This document shows positions 43,468 through 57,200 of a stretch of 64,000 nt of DNA, in pieces; positions within the stretch are counted from its first letter, which is position 1; each line of letters starts with the position of its first letter. Source of the stretch: Thermomonas sp. S9 (GTDB taxonomy: Bacteria > Pseudomonadota > Gammaproteobacteria > Xanthomonadales > Xanthomonadaceae); NCBI RefSeq assembly GCF_024704365.1, contig NZ_JAJDFY010000001.1, positions 1,283,001 to 1,347,000 on the forward strand. The letters are read 5' to 3'. The position numbers were made by a program, and so were the translations under genes. The notes under the pieces were generated by a model. That model was not told the DNA's origin and did no database searches. It saw only the letters and a program-made list of their open reading frames with translations.

Positions 43468-45972
43468 TCATCCCGCGGCGCGCTGGCGCATCCACTCCCG
43501 CATCGCCTGTTCTGGCAGCGGGCGGCTGAACAGGTAGCCCTGGAAGATGTCGCAGCCGGCCTGCAGCAGGCGGGCATGCTGGGCCTCGGTTTCCACGCCC
43601 TCGGCCAGGACCTGCATGTCCAGCTGGTGGGCCATGCCGATGATCGCCTCGATCAGCGCGGCCGGCCGCTTGCCGAGGTCTGGATGCGGCTGCGCGTCGA
43701 TGTCGATCACGAAGCTGCGGTCGATCTTGAGGGTGTTGATCGGCATCCGCTTGAGGTAGGACAGGCTGGAATAGCCGGTGCCGAAGTCGTCCAGCGCCAG
43801 CTTCACGCCGTGCCGGCGCAGCACCTGCATCTTCTCCAGCGTGGCCTCCAGGTCGTCGGACAACACGCTCTCGGTCAGCTCCAGCTCCAGCAGCAGCGGG
43901 TTGCCGGCAAGCCGATCCAGCAGGTCCTCGATCCGGTGCACGAAGTCCGGCTCGCGGAACTGGCGCGGGCTCACGTTCACGCCCATGGCCAGGTCATGCG
44001 GCCATGGCGCGCCGTCCTCGCGGTTGGCCCGGCAGCGCTGCATGCAGGCCACCGCTTCTTCCAGCACCCAGTAGCCCAGCGGCACGATCAGGCCGCTGGC
44101 CTCGGCCTCCGCGATGAACTCGCCCGGGGCCACCAGCCCGCGTTCCGGGTGCTGCCAGCGCACCAGCGCCTCGATTCCGCGCAGCTGGCCGTGCGCGTCC
44201 ACCTGCGGCTGGTAATGCAGCAGCAGCTGGCCGCCGGCATCCAGTGCGGCCTTGAGGTCGTTGCGCAGGCGCAGGCGCCGGCTGGCGGCCTGCTGCAGGT
44301 CGTGGGCGAAAAACCGGATACGGTTGCCGCTGGCCAGCTTGGCCTGGTGCATCGCGGTCTCCGCCTCGCGCAGCAGCTCGCCGGGATCGCGGCTGTCGTT
44401 GGGGATCATCGCCACCCCGGCGCTGGCGCTCAGGTGCAGGGTATGGTCCTGCACCGCAAGCGGTTGCTCAAGACTGGCCAGCAACCGTTCCACGGTGCGC
44501 GCGGCCTGGGTGGAAGCCTGTTCCAGCGCCGGCTCCAGCTCCGGCATCAGCAGACTGAAGGTGTCGCCATGCAGGCGCGCCAGCAGCTGGCCCTGCTGCA
44601 ACTGGTGGGTTAGGCGCTGGGCCACCCCGCGCAGCACCGCGTCGCCGACGGCCATGCCCAGCGATTCGTTGATCGCGGTAAACCCGTCGAGATCGAAGGC
44701 AGCCAGCGCGGCGTGCTGGCCACGCAGTCTGGTGGTGGCGAGCTCGTCCACCACCCGTTCCTGCAGGTATTTGCGGTTGGGCAGGCCGGTCAGCGGGTCG
44801 AAGTTGGACAGCTGCCGGATTTCCTCCTCGGCCGCCAGGCGTTCGCGGATGTCGTGGGCGGCGACCACCCGCAGGCTGTGCCCGCCGCTCTGCCATTCGC
44901 GCACCGCCACCTCGGTGGGCACGATGCTGCCGTCCGCGGCCAGGAAGTCCAGCGCCCAGCGCCCCTCCATGCCGCGTGTGGACAGCTCGCGCTTGCGCTG
45001 GCGGTCGTGTTCGGCGATCAGGGTGTAGATGTCGCGCCCCCTGAGCGTCTCGGCCGGCAGGCCGATCAGGCGGCCGGCAGCGGCGTTGGCATCGACAATG
45101 GTGCCGCCGTCATGGATGAAGATGGCTTCGGTGGCGGCATCCGACAGGTGGCGGTAGCGCGCCTCGCTCTCGGTCAGGGCCAGGCGGCTGTGCTGCAGGT
45201 CCTCGGCCATGCGGGCCATGGCGTCCCCCAGCGCCTTGAACTCGCCGCTACCGCGCAGCTGCGGGATCGCATCGAACTGGCCCTGGCCGATCCATTGCAT
45301 GCCCTGTGCCAGCGCCTGCGCCGGGCGCAGGATGAAGCGCTGGGCCAGTGCGTACAGCAGCAGCATGGTCAGTACCAGCACCGCGGCTGACAGCCCGGCC
45401 ATCTCCAGGCTGCGTTGCCAGGCCTCGGTCTGCAGCGGCGTCAGGTCGTAGTCGATCAGCAGCAGTCCGATTCGATTCGAGCGCAATTCGTCGGGCCGCA
45501 GCTCCATCACCAGGGGCGCCACTGCAAGCAGGTGGTTGTGTGCGGCATCCCACGCCAGGTACTCATGCCGCTGACTGCGGGCCTGCGCGGTCAGCTGGAG
45601 GGGGTAGCCAGGAATGACCCTGAGGGCGGGTTGGCCTTTCCATGCAAAGCGCGTGGCGGCCAGCACCTGGTTGCTTTCGTCGATCAGCGCGGCGCGCTGG
45701 ACCATTGGCTCCAGCCCCAGCTCGGACAGGATGACGTCCACCCCGGGGCCGGTGTGCTGGCGCAGCACGGCTTCCAGGTTGCGGCGGGTCTGCAGCAGCT
45801 GCGCATGCGCGTTGCGATCAATGAACGTCTGCAGGTGCTGCCGGTAATTCTGGTGTTCCACCCACAGCAGCATGCCCAGCCGGATGATGGCCACGAAGGC
45901 GAGAAACAGCGGCAACCACAGCCGCAGGTTGATGACGCGGAGTGCGGGGATCGAAGTGCGTTCCATGCTCAT
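43468..45972 (-). CDS. Membrane PAS/GGDEF/EAL protein, probable c-di-GMP phosphodiesterase
   Basis: The 834-residue protein has TM1 at about 17-37, a periplasmic domain of ~150 residues, TM2 at about 192-212, a HAMP linker to ~262, a PAS domain at ~268-385, a GGDEF-like domain and a C-terminal EAL domain. The GGDEF motif is degenerate: HGDTF at 468-472. The EAL domain looks complete (EAL 601-603, VNVSPRQF, LTESV, LALDDFGTGYSSL, LKIDRSF, AEGVET). I infer a phosphodiesterase whose GGDEF part may bind GTP as a switch. It overlaps the upstream substrate-binding-protein gene by four bases and is the last gene of the Ner operon. Confidence 0.9.
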   Translation of the reverse strand: MSMERTSIPALRVINLRLWLPLFLAFVAIIRLGMLLWVEHQNYRQHLQTFIDRNAHAQLLQTRRNLEAVLRQHTGPGVDVILSELGLEPMVQRAALIDESNQVLAATRFAWKGQPALRVIPGYPLQLTAQARSQRHEYLAWDAAHNHLLAVAPLVMELRPDELRSNRIGLLLIDYDLTPLQTEAWQRSLEMAGLSAAVLVLTMLLLYALAQRFILRPAQALAQGMQWIGQGQFDAIPQLRGSGEFKALGDAMARMAEDLQHSRLALTESEARYRHLSDAATEAIFIHDGGTIVDANAAAGRLIGLPAETLRGRDIYTLIAEHDRQRKRELSTRGMEGRWALDFLAADGSIVPTEVAVREWQSGGHSLRVVAAHDIRERLAAEEEIRQLSNFDPLTGLPNRKYLQERVVDELATTRLRGQHAALAAFDLDGFTAINESLGMAVGDAVLRGVAQRLTHQLQQGQLLARLHGDTFSLLMPELEPALEQASTQAARTVERLLASLEQPLAVQDHTLHLSASAGVAMIPNDSRDPGELLREAETAMHQAKLASGNRIRFFAHDLQQAASRRLRLRNDLKAALDAGGQLLLHYQPQVDAHGQLRGIEALVRWQHPERGLVAPGEFIAEAEASGLIVPLGYWVLEEAVACMQRCRANREDGAPWPHDLAMGVNVSPRQFREPDFVHRIEDLLDRLAGNPLLLELELTESVLSDDLEATLEKMQVLRRHGVKLALDDFGTGYSSLSYLKRMPINTLKIDRSFVIDIDAQPHPDLGKRPAALIEAIIGMAHQLDMQVLAEGVETEAQHARLLQAGCDIFQGYLFSRPLPEQAMREWMRQRAAG

Positions 45973-47027
45973 TGGGCAGCCTCGTCACGGGTGAAACGGC
46001 CATCGAGCAGGCCGCGGGTATCCGGTGCGGTGGCCAGCAGGCCGTGCTGCTGCATCAGCGCCGCCTGGCGCCGGGCACTGGCCTGAAGCGCGGGCGTGCT
46101 CCCGCCGATCAAGGCCCGGTTGTAAGGCATGTCCGGCAGCACCAGGTCGGACAGCGACTGCGCCACGCCGGCCGGCGGCAGGCCCAGCCGCGGCGCCATC
46201 CGGGCCAGCGCATCCTCGCGGTGGCGGGCCAGATAGGCCAGCGCGCGCTGCTGGCCTGCGATCAGGCGGCGGATGTCCTCGGCGCAGCACCTCAGCGCTT
46301 CGTCGCGCACCACCAGCACGTCCACGATCTCGCCGGGCAGCTGGCGGCTGTCGAACAGCGCGTGCGCGCCTTCGTTTAGCAGCGACAGGCGCGATGGATC
46401 GAAGGTCACCAGCGCGTCCACGCGGCCTTTCCGGAATTCATCCGCATGCGCATCCACCGGTAGCGGGACGATATCGACATCGGCAGGAGTCAAGCCGGCC
46501 CGGTGCAACGCGGCATCCAGCAGGTAGGCGCCAGTCGCGGTCTGCTCCACCCCGATCCGGCGGCCGCGCAGGTCGGCAAGGGTCTCCACCCCCGCACGGC
46601 CCAGCACCGCATCCGCGCCGGCCGAGACATCCAGCACCCAGACGACGCGCAGCGGCACGCCCTCCGCGACGAGGGTCAGCGCCTCGTCCAGCGTCAGCGC
46701 GGCCGCGTCCAGCCGGCCCGAGCGCAGCGCATCCATCGATTGCGTGTTCGAGCTCAGCTCCACCAGCCGCAGCCGGCTGCCGTCGTAATACCCGAGGTCG
46801 CGCGCCAGATACAGCGGTTCATTGCCGGTCCAGACGTTGGTGCCGACGGTCAGCGGCTTCTGGTAGGTGGACGAGCAGGTGACAGGCAGCAGCAAAGGCA
46901 GGGCGGCCAGAAGCAGTACGCCCAGATGGGGCAGGTATCCCAATCCCTTGGCGAACAATCCCACGCATCCCCCTTGCGTTGCCGGATGGAACCCAGTGGC
47001 TAGTGGAACCGACGGTATCGCATTCAA
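45969..47027 (-). CDS. NMT1/SsuA-type periplasmic substrate-binding protein without a transporter
   Basis: The 352-residue protein has a hydrophobic segment at 33-49 followed by TCSS, a weak lipobox at Cys51. A binding-protein fold follows: VGTNVWTGNEPLYLARDLGYY, DALRSGRLDAAALTLDEAL, DLRGRRIGVEQTATGAYLL and VDALVTFDPS. This is the NMT1/SsuA superfamily, which binds taurine, sulfonates or thiamin precursors. No ABC permease or ATPase lies nearby. It is coupled by four-base overlaps to a Ner-like regulator upstream and the GGDEF/EAL gene downstream. I infer it is a sensor subunit for that enzyme. Confidence 0.88.
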   Translation of the reverse strand: MNAIPSVPLATGFHPATQGGCVGLFAKGLGYLPHLGVLLLAALPLLLPVTCSSTYQKPLTVGTNVWTGNEPLYLARDLGYYDGSRLRLVELSSNTQSMDALRSGRLDAAALTLDEALTLVAEGVPLRVVWVLDVSAGADAVLGRAGVETLADLRGRRIGVEQTATGAYLLDAALHRAGLTPADVDIVPLPVDAHADEFRKGRVDALVTFDPSRLSLLNEGAHALFDSRQLPGEIVDVLVVRDEALRCCAEDIRRLIAGQQRALAYLARHREDALARMAPRLGLPPAGVAQSLSDLVLPDMPYNRALIGGSTPALQASARRQAALMQQHGLLATAPDTRGLLDGRFTRDEAAQ

Positions 47028-47371
47028 GCGATACCTGCATTTTGCGGATTGCGCATCGCCCGCAGCCTGCTAGGCTTGGCCCCGGAGGGCAGCATCGGTT
47101 TCGGGCCGGGGCGTCCGCGGTTTGGTTTCCCGTCCGCGTCGTAGCGCGATGGCCAGATCCCGGGCGCCGGCAGGCCGATGGCCTCTGCGATGATTGCTTC
47201 GGCCAGAGGATAGGGCCGGTGCAGCGCAGTGGTCAGGCTGTTCTGGTTGCCGTATCCGTTGAGTTTGGCCAGTTGCCGCAGCGAATAGCCTTTCATGCGC
47301 AGCGCAGCGACCACCTCGGCAGGGTGCCAGTCCTTGTGACTGGCTTTTTTCGGGGATTGCTTTGCTGTCAC
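47024..47371 (-). CDS. Ner/Nlp-family DNA-binding regulator
   Basis: The 115-residue protein has the Ner/SfsB fold: DWHPAEVVAALRMKGYSLRQLAKLNGYGNQNSLTTALHRPYP carries the helix-turn-helix, and AEAIIAEAIGLPAPGIWPSRYDADG the family's C-terminal half of the domain. A basic tail of about 35 residues follows. Ner is an early repressor of phage Mu; chromosomal relatives are Nlp/SfsB. Its stop overlaps the start of the binding-protein gene by four bases. It reads away from the CI-like gene, with an operator-bearing gap between. Confidence 0.9.
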   Translation of the reverse strand: MTAKQSPKKASHKDWHPAEVVAALRMKGYSLRQLAKLNGYGNQNSLTTALHRPYPLAEAIIAEAIGLPAPGIWPSRYDADGKPNRGRPGPKPMLPSGAKPSRLRAMRNPQNAGIA

Positions 47372-47411
47372 GTCGGCGCTGTCGGGTTGAGTGGGCGGCT
47401 TAACTCTCTAG

Positions 47412-47440
47412 GGTATACGCACAAAATTGCATCAAGTCAA
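47412..47440 (-). promoter_or_regulatory. Sigma-70 promoter for the Ner/SBP/EAL operon
   Basis: On the minus strand TTGACT (47435-47440) and TATACC (47412-47417) are separated by 17 bases, about 41 bases upstream of the ner start. The -35 box falls in the spacer and the -10 box at the left arm of the inverted repeat at 47416-47455. Confidence 0.7.
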
Positions 47441-47455
47441 GCAATTTGTTGCGCA
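47416..47455. promoter_or_regulatory. Operator-like inverted repeat between ner and the CI-like gene
   Basis: Arms TACGCACAAAATTGC (47416-47430) and GCAATTTGTTGCGCA (47441-47455) match at 12 of 15 positions around a 10-base spacer. The repeat overlaps the ner promoter, so a dimer of the Ner-like or CI-like protein bound here could control the operon. The surrounding gap is clearly more AT-rich than the rest of the window. Confidence 0.65.
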
Positions 47456-47576
47456 TTGCGTCTAGGGCGGAAAACTTCGCTCGGGCTTTGGGGCGCAAAA
47501 GGATTGACGGAATGTCCGAATTTTTACGGGGCAACGAAAAAAACAGTCAGGCACGGATCTGGCCACGGGATGGACG

Positions 47577-48055
47577 GTGCGGCATCCGGATCTGCGCACG
47601 ATAGGGCAGCGTCTAGCGTACATACGTGCATCCATCGGTGGCAGCCAGGCCGACATGGCCGGGCGTATTGGAGTGGCGCTCCGCACCTGGCAGAACTACG
47701 AACAGGATCGTCGTTCGCCGGATGCGCAGGCGCTGGTCGCATTGTTCCGTCTGGGCTGGAGCCCGACCTGGGTGTTGACCGGGATGGAGGCGGCCTGCAC
47801 CGGCGAGCCCGGCACGACTGCGGGACAGGACGGGCAAGGCCTGATGGTGTCCCACGAGCTCGCGGAAGAGGCCTTGCGGGGTCTATGGCTGCCCAAGCAC
47901 CAATTCTTCGCGCTGATGGCACGCATCCATGCATGGCTGATGCATGGGCGTCCCTACGGTGAAATCCTCGAATTCGCGCGGACCGAGGCCGCACGCCTGG
48001 CACAGGATCGCAATAGCGAAGGCAATGCCAGTGGCATCGAGGCCGGGGCCATGCC

Positions 48056-48071
<16 letters not shown>
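47577..48071 (+). CDS. XRE-family regulator, phage CI-like
   Basis: The 164-residue protein has an N-terminal helix-turn-helix of the CI/XRE type ([45 protein letters not shown]) followed by [15 protein letters not shown]. An unrecognised C-terminal ~85 residues follows, with no LexA-like peptidase motif. The start is a GTG; an ATG at 47570 is out of frame. It diverges from the Ner operon. Its 3' end overlaps the end of metH2 on the other strand by 16 bases. Confidence 0.82.
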
Positions 48072-51851
<3,780 letters not shown>

Positions 51852-51867
51852 GGGGGAAGTCCTCCGC

Positions 51868-52796
51868 TCACGGCTTGACGCCGGTCAGCGCGATCACCTC
51901 GAAATGGGGCGGGCGGCGCTCGCGGGTGACGGTCTCGCAGTTGGCGACCGTCAATCCGGCCTTCTCCGCGAACCTGCGCAGTTCCTTGTGGGTGAACCCC
52001 AGGTTCACGTGGCCGTAGGCCTCCACCACGCTGCGGTGCTCGTGGCGGGCCAGGCTGGACAGCAGCAGGCGTCCGCCCGGGCGCAGCAGCGCGCGGCCTC
52101 GGCCACCGCCTGCGCCGGCCGGGTGGCGTAGGTCAGCGCGTGCATCAGCACCACCAGGTCGAAGCTGGCGTTGGCGAAGGGCAGCGCGTGCATGTCGCCC
52201 TCACGCACTTCGACGTTGTCGAAGCGGCGCAGGCGCTCGCTCGCCGCCGCGACCACGCGCGGGCTGGAATCCACGCACACGTAGCGGTCGGCGTGCGGGG
52301 ACAGCAGTTCCGCCAGCACGCCGTCGCCGGAGGCGATGTCGAGCACGTCGCCCGGCCACAGCAGCGGCAGCGCGGTGCGCGCCAGCGCCTCCCAGGTGCG
52401 CCCCGGCGAGTAATGGCGTTCCATGTCGCCGGCCACGCTGTCGGCCCAGTTCTGGTCGGCCGCGCGCATCGCCAGCACGGCGGGCACGCGTTCGGCGTCC
52501 TGGCGCAGCAGGGGGTCGTCGCTACCGGTGCGGATGGATTGCCACAGCATGCGCTGGGCCGGCTCGATCGCGGCATCGTCGAAGCGGTAGTAGGCCGAGA
52601 CCCCGGAGCGGCGGTCGCGTACCAGGCCCGCCTCCTTGAGCTTGGCCAGATGGGTGGACACCCGCGGCTGCGCCAGCTGGGTGATCGCGGACAGCTCCGC
52701 GACGGTCAGCTCCTCGCCTTCCAGCAGCGCCAGCAGGCGCACGCGGGTGGCATCGGCGAACACCTTCAGGTGCGCGGACCAGCCTTCCAGATCCAT
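51868..52796 (-). CDS. ArsR regulator fused to a methyltransferase domain, SahR-like (frameshifted here)
   Basis: The repaired product is about 309 residues. Residues 1-80 are an ArsR winged helix ([52 protein letters not shown]). The rest is a class I SAM-methyltransferase fold ([40 protein letters not shown]). The fusion and the position before metH fit SahR, which senses S-adenosylhomocysteine and controls methionine-cycle genes in proteobacteria. One base is missing near 52092. I choose the ATG at 52796 with GGAAAG upstream over a TTG at 52820. Confidence 0.85.
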
Positions 52797-52830
52797 AAAT
52801 ATCTTTCCATCGCGATTCAAAGATAATTAT
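52795..52830. promoter_or_regulatory. Operator-like AT-rich inverted repeat at the metH regulator
   Basis: Arms ATAAATATCTTT (52795-52806) and AAAGATAATTAT (52819-52830) match at 11 of 12 positions around a 12-base spacer, a striking AT-rich island in GC-rich DNA. The right arm overlaps the -10 box of the operon promoter and the left arm reaches the start codon. It is the likely autoregulatory site of the SahR-like protein. Confidence 0.72.
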
Positions 52831-52854
52831 TCCGCGATGGCGCTTGCAGGTCAA
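52826..52854 (-). promoter_or_regulatory. Promoter of the regulator-metH1-metH2 operon
   Basis: On the minus strand TTGACC (52849-52854) is followed after 17 bases by AATAAT (52826-52831). Transcription would start near 52820 and leave a leader of about 25 bases. The -10 lies inside the inverted repeat. Confidence 0.65.
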
Positions 52855-53064
52855 GCCGGGCCGACCCGGGGAGCCCGAGGCGATGCGGCCGGCGAGGGCC
52901 GTCGGATCGCCCGGTGCGCGATCGGAATGCACGCTGCGCGACGCCTGCATCGGCGTTTCGCACGGGGCCGCCCGCGAAGCGCCGGACGCCGCCGCATGGC
53001 TGGGGTTCGTCGCGGCGCGGGGCTACAATGCCGCATCTTCGGAGACACGCATAGAGAGGCGCTC

Positions 53065-54213
53065 GTGGATTTCGGCTTCAGCGAAGAACAATTGATGATC
53101 CAGGACGTGGCGCGACGGATCGCGCGCGAGAAGATCGCGCCCAGCGCCGAGCACCACGACCGCAGCGGCGAGTTCCCGCTCGAGAACATCCGCGCCCTGG
53201 GCGAGAACGGCCTGATGGGCATCGAGGTGCCGGTCGAATACGGCGGTGCCGGCATGGATCCAATCAGCTATGTGCTGGCGATGATCGAGATCGCTGCGGC
53301 CGATGCCGCCCACAGCACGATTGTCTCCGTCAACAATTCGCTGTTCTGCAACGGCATCCTCACCTTCGGCACCGAGGCGCAGAAGCAGAAGTACGTGCGC
53401 GCGATCGCGGAAGGCCGTGAGATCGGCGCGTTCGCGCTGACCGAGCCGCAGTCCGGTTCGGACGCCACCGCGATGCGCTGCCGCGCGGTGAAGCAGGCCG
53501 ACGGCCGTTTCGTGGTCAACGGCAAGAAGAGCTGGATCACCTCCGGCCCGGTCGCCCGGTACATCGTGCTGTTCGCGATGACCGATCCCGACAAGGGCGC
53601 GCGCGGCATCACCGCGTTCATGATCGACACCGGGCGCGCCGGCTTCCACCGCGGCAAGACCGAGCCGAAGCTGGGCATCCGCGCCTCCGCCACCTGCGAG
53701 ATCGAGTTCACCGACTACGTGGTCGAGCCGGATGAAGTGCTGGGCGAGGAAGGCCAGGGCTTCAAGATCGCCATGGGTGTACTGGATGCCGGCCGCATCG
53801 GCATCGCCAGCCAGGCGATCGGCATCGCCCGCGCCGCCTACGAGGCCACCCTGGCCTACGTCAAGGACCGCAAGGCGTTCGGCCAGCCGATCGGCGCGTT
53901 CCAGATGACCCAGGCCAAGATCGCCGACATGAAGTGCAAGCTGGATGCGGCCCTGCTGCTGACCCTGCGCGCGGCGTGGCTGAAGGGGCAGGGCCAGCGC
54001 TTCACCACCGAGGCCTCGGTGGCCAAGCTGACCGCCTCGGAGGCGGCGATGTGGATCACCCACCAGGCGCTGCAGATCCACGGCGGCATGGGCTATTCCA
54101 AGGAAATGCCGATCGAGCGTTACTTCCGCGACGCCAAGATCACCGAAATCTACGAAGGCACCAGCGAGATCCAGCGGCTGGTGATCGCCCGCAACGAAAC
54201 CGGGCTGCGCTGA
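53065..54213 (+). CDS. Acyl-CoA dehydrogenase
   Basis: This 382-residue FAD enzyme introduces the alpha-beta double bond in acyl-CoA. It has FGFSEEQLMIQDVARRIA, FALTEPQSGSDATAMRCRA, GKKSWITSGPVA, RKAFGQPIGAFQMTQAKIAD, IHGGMGYSKEMPIERYFRDAKI and the catalytic Glu in EIYEGTSEIQRLVIAR, which fit short/branched-chain acyl-CoA dehydrogenases. Chain-length preference cannot be read. The start is a GTG with GAGAGG ahead. A TACAAT at 53024-53029 may be its -10. A palindromic terminator follows. Confidence 0.93.
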   Translation: MDFGFSEEQLMIQDVARRIAREKIAPSAEHHDRSGEFPLENIRALGENGLMGIEVPVEYGGAGMDPISYVLAMIEIAAADAAHSTIVSVNNSLFCNGILTFGTEAQKQKYVRAIAEGREIGAFALTEPQSGSDATAMRCRAVKQADGRFVVNGKKSWITSGPVARYIVLFAMTDPDKGARGITAFMIDTGRAGFHRGKTEPKLGIRASATCEIEFTDYVVEPDEVLGEEGQGFKIAMGVLDAGRIGIASQAIGIARAAYEATLAYVKDRKAFGQPIGAFQMTQAKIADMKCKLDAALLLTLRAAWLKGQGQRFTTEASVAKLTASEAAMWITHQALQIHGGMGYSKEMPIERYFRDAKITEIYEGTSEIQRLVIARNETGLR

Positions 54214-54225
54214 GCATGCCTCCCG

Positions 54226-54254
54226 ACGGCCGCGCCCGGGCGCGGCCGTTTCCT
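54226..54254 (+). terminator. Terminator after the acyl-CoA dehydrogenase gene
   Basis: A perfect 24-base palindrome (ACGGCCGCGCCC and its complement) at 54226-54249 begins 12 bases after the stop and runs into TTTCCTT. It lies 17 bases before the glutamate dehydrogenase ATG and separates the two genes. Confidence 0.75.
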
Positions 54255-54270
54255 TGAAGGTTCCCATTCG

Positions 54271-57200
54271 ATGAAAACCTCCGTCGCACCCTCCGAAAGC
54301 GCCGATCTCACCCCCATTCTCGATGCCCTGGCCAAGCGCATGGGCAAGGCCGACCGCGCCGAGGCGCAGGCGTTCGCCGCCGCGTTCTACCGGCGCATGG
54401 ACGCCGAGGAATTCGCCAGCCGCAGCGCCGCCGGCTGGGCCGAGCTGGCCGCCGACATGCTGGAGTTCGCGCGCAGCCGCAAGCGCGGCAAGGCCAGCGT
54501 GCGCCTGTTCAATCCCGCCGATTCGGCCCATACCCTGCTGCAGATCGTCAACGACGACATGCCGTTCCTGGTCGATTCGGTGACGATGGCGCTGGCCGAG
54601 GCTGGTATCGGTGTGCACGTGCTGGGGCACCCGGTGATCCGCATGCAGCGCGACAAGGCTGGCAAGCTGCTGGCGGTTGGTGAAGGCGCGCCGGAATCGC
54701 TGATGCACCTGGAGATCGACCGCCAGCCGCATGCGGAAATCGCCCGGCTGAAGGCCCACATCGTCCAGGTGCTGGGTGACGTGCGCGCGGTCGTCTCCGA
54801 CTGGCAGCAGATGCGTTCGAAGATGCAGGGCATCGCGGACGACCTCTCCACCCGCCGCCTGCCGGTGAACGAGGCCGGCCGTCACGAGGCGCAGGAGTTC
54901 CTGCGCTGGGCGGCCGACGACCACTTCACTTTCTTTGGCTACCGCGAATACCGGATCGAGAAGCGCGGCAAGGAGGAGGTGCTGGCGGCGGTGCCGGGCA
55001 GCGGCCTGGGCCTGCTGCGCGGCGAGGACGACAGCAAGCCGCGTCCGCTGAAGTCGCTGGCGGCGCATTACATGCCGCAGTCCGGCTCGGTGGATGCGCT
55101 GATCCTGACCAAGACCAACGCGCGTTCGACCATCCACCGCCCCGGCTACATGGATTACATCGGCGTACTGGAATTCGACGCCAAGGGCCGCGCGGTGGCC
55201 GAGCAGCGTTTCCTCGGCCTGTACACCTCCAGCGCCTACACCCGCCGCCCGTGGGACATCCCGCTGGTGCGCGAGCGCTTCAACTACGTGATGGAGAAGT
55301 CCGGGCTGGATCCGTACAGCTCACAGCGGCAAGGCGCTGCGCCACATCCTGGAGACGCTGCCGCGCGACGAGCTGTTCCAGTCCGGCGAGGAGGAGCTGC
55401 ACCGCACCTGCATGGGCATCCTCGGCCTGCAGGAACGCGTGCGCAGCAAGCTGTTCCTGCGCCGCGACCGCTACGGCCGCTACTACTCCGCGCTGGCCTA
55501 CGTGCCGCGCGACCGTATGAGCACCCAGGTGCGCCAGCGGATCGAGGCGATGCTGATGGATGCCCTGGGCGGCGAGCGGGTGGATACCAACGTGCAGATC
55601 GGCGACTCGCCGCTGGCGCAGCTGCACATCATCGTGCGCCAGCGCGCCGGCGAGGACGCGGTGCAGGTGGACATGCCCGCGCTGGAGGCCGGCCTGGCCG
55701 ACATCGTGCGCGACTGGCGCGACGAGCTGCGCGAGCAGCTGGTGGCAAGGGAGGGCGAGGAAGCCGGGCTCAAGCTCGCGGCCCGCTACGGCGGCGCGCT
55801 GCCGGCCGGCTACATCGAGGAGGTCAGCCCGCAGGTGGCGGCCGACGACGTACGCCAGATCGCCGGCCTGCACCAGCCCGGCGACATGTGCCTGAAGCTC
55901 TACCGCACCCCGGCCCCGCAGCACGAGCGCCTGCGCTTCAAGGTGTTCCGCTACGCCACCCCGCTGGTGCTGTCGGAGGTGATGCCGGTGCTGGAGAACA
56001 TGGGGTTGAAGGTGCTGTCCGAGCGCCTGTTCGAGGTCGAGGTCGGCCACGAGTCGGTGTTCATCCAGGACTTCGAGGTGATCAGCCAGCAGGACCAGGT
56101 CGGCTTCGAGGCGCTGGACGTGGAGGCCGTGCGCGAGGCGTTCGAGACCGCGTTCGAGCAGGTCCTGCGCGGCAATTCCGAGAACGACGGCTTCAACCGC
56201 CTGGTGCTGCTGGCCAAGCTGGACTGGCGCCAGGTCTCGGTGCTGCGCGCGTATTGCAAGTACCTGCTGCAGATCGGGGTGCCGTTCTCGCAGAACTACA
56301 TGGAAGCCACCCTGGCGCGCTATCCGCTGCTGGCGCGGCTGCTGGTGGAGCTGTTCGAGGCGCGCTTCCACCCCGGCACCGGCAAGGAAAGCCGCGCCGA
56401 GATCGAGCAGGGCATGGCCCGCCTGCAGGCGCAGCTGCGCGCGCTGGCGCTCGGCGACGAGGCCACCGTGGCCGCGCTGCAGCCGCTGGTGGAGGCCCGC
56501 GGCAGCGACCGCGTGCGCCAGGAGCAGGCCGCGCGCGGCGCCCTGCTGGGGCTGCTGGACCGGGTGTCCAGCCTCGACGAGGACCGCATCGTGCGCAGCT
56601 TCATGGGCGTGATCGACGCCACCCTGCGCACCAGTTTCTACATCCATTACCCGCACGGCCTGCGCAAGGACGGCGGCCCGGCCGATTACGTCAGCTTCAA
56701 GCTGGATTCCTCGCGCGTGCCCGACCTGCCGAAGCCGCGCCCGTACCGCGAGATCTGGGTGTGCGGCCCGCGGGTGGAAGGCATCCACCTGCGCTTCGGG
56801 CCGGTCGCGCGCGGCGGCCTGCGCTGGTCCGACCGCCGCGAGGACTTCCGCACCGAGGTGCTGGGCCTGGTCAAGGCGCAGATGGTGAAGAACACCGTGA
56901 TCGTGCCGGTCGGCAGCAAGGGCGGCTTCTTCTGCAAGCAGGCGCCGGACCCGGCACAGGACCGCGACGCCTGGTTCAACGAGGGCGTGGCCTGCTACAA
57001 GCGCTTCATCAACGGGTTGCTGGACATCACCGACAACCTGTCGGCCGACGGCAAGGTGCTGGCTCCGGCCGGGGTGGTGCGCCACGACGGCGACGATCCG
57101 TACCTGGTGGTGGCGGCCGACAAGGGCACCGCGACCTTCTCGGACATCGCCAACGGCATCGCCCAGGCGCATGGCTTCTGGCTGGATGACGCGTTCGCCT

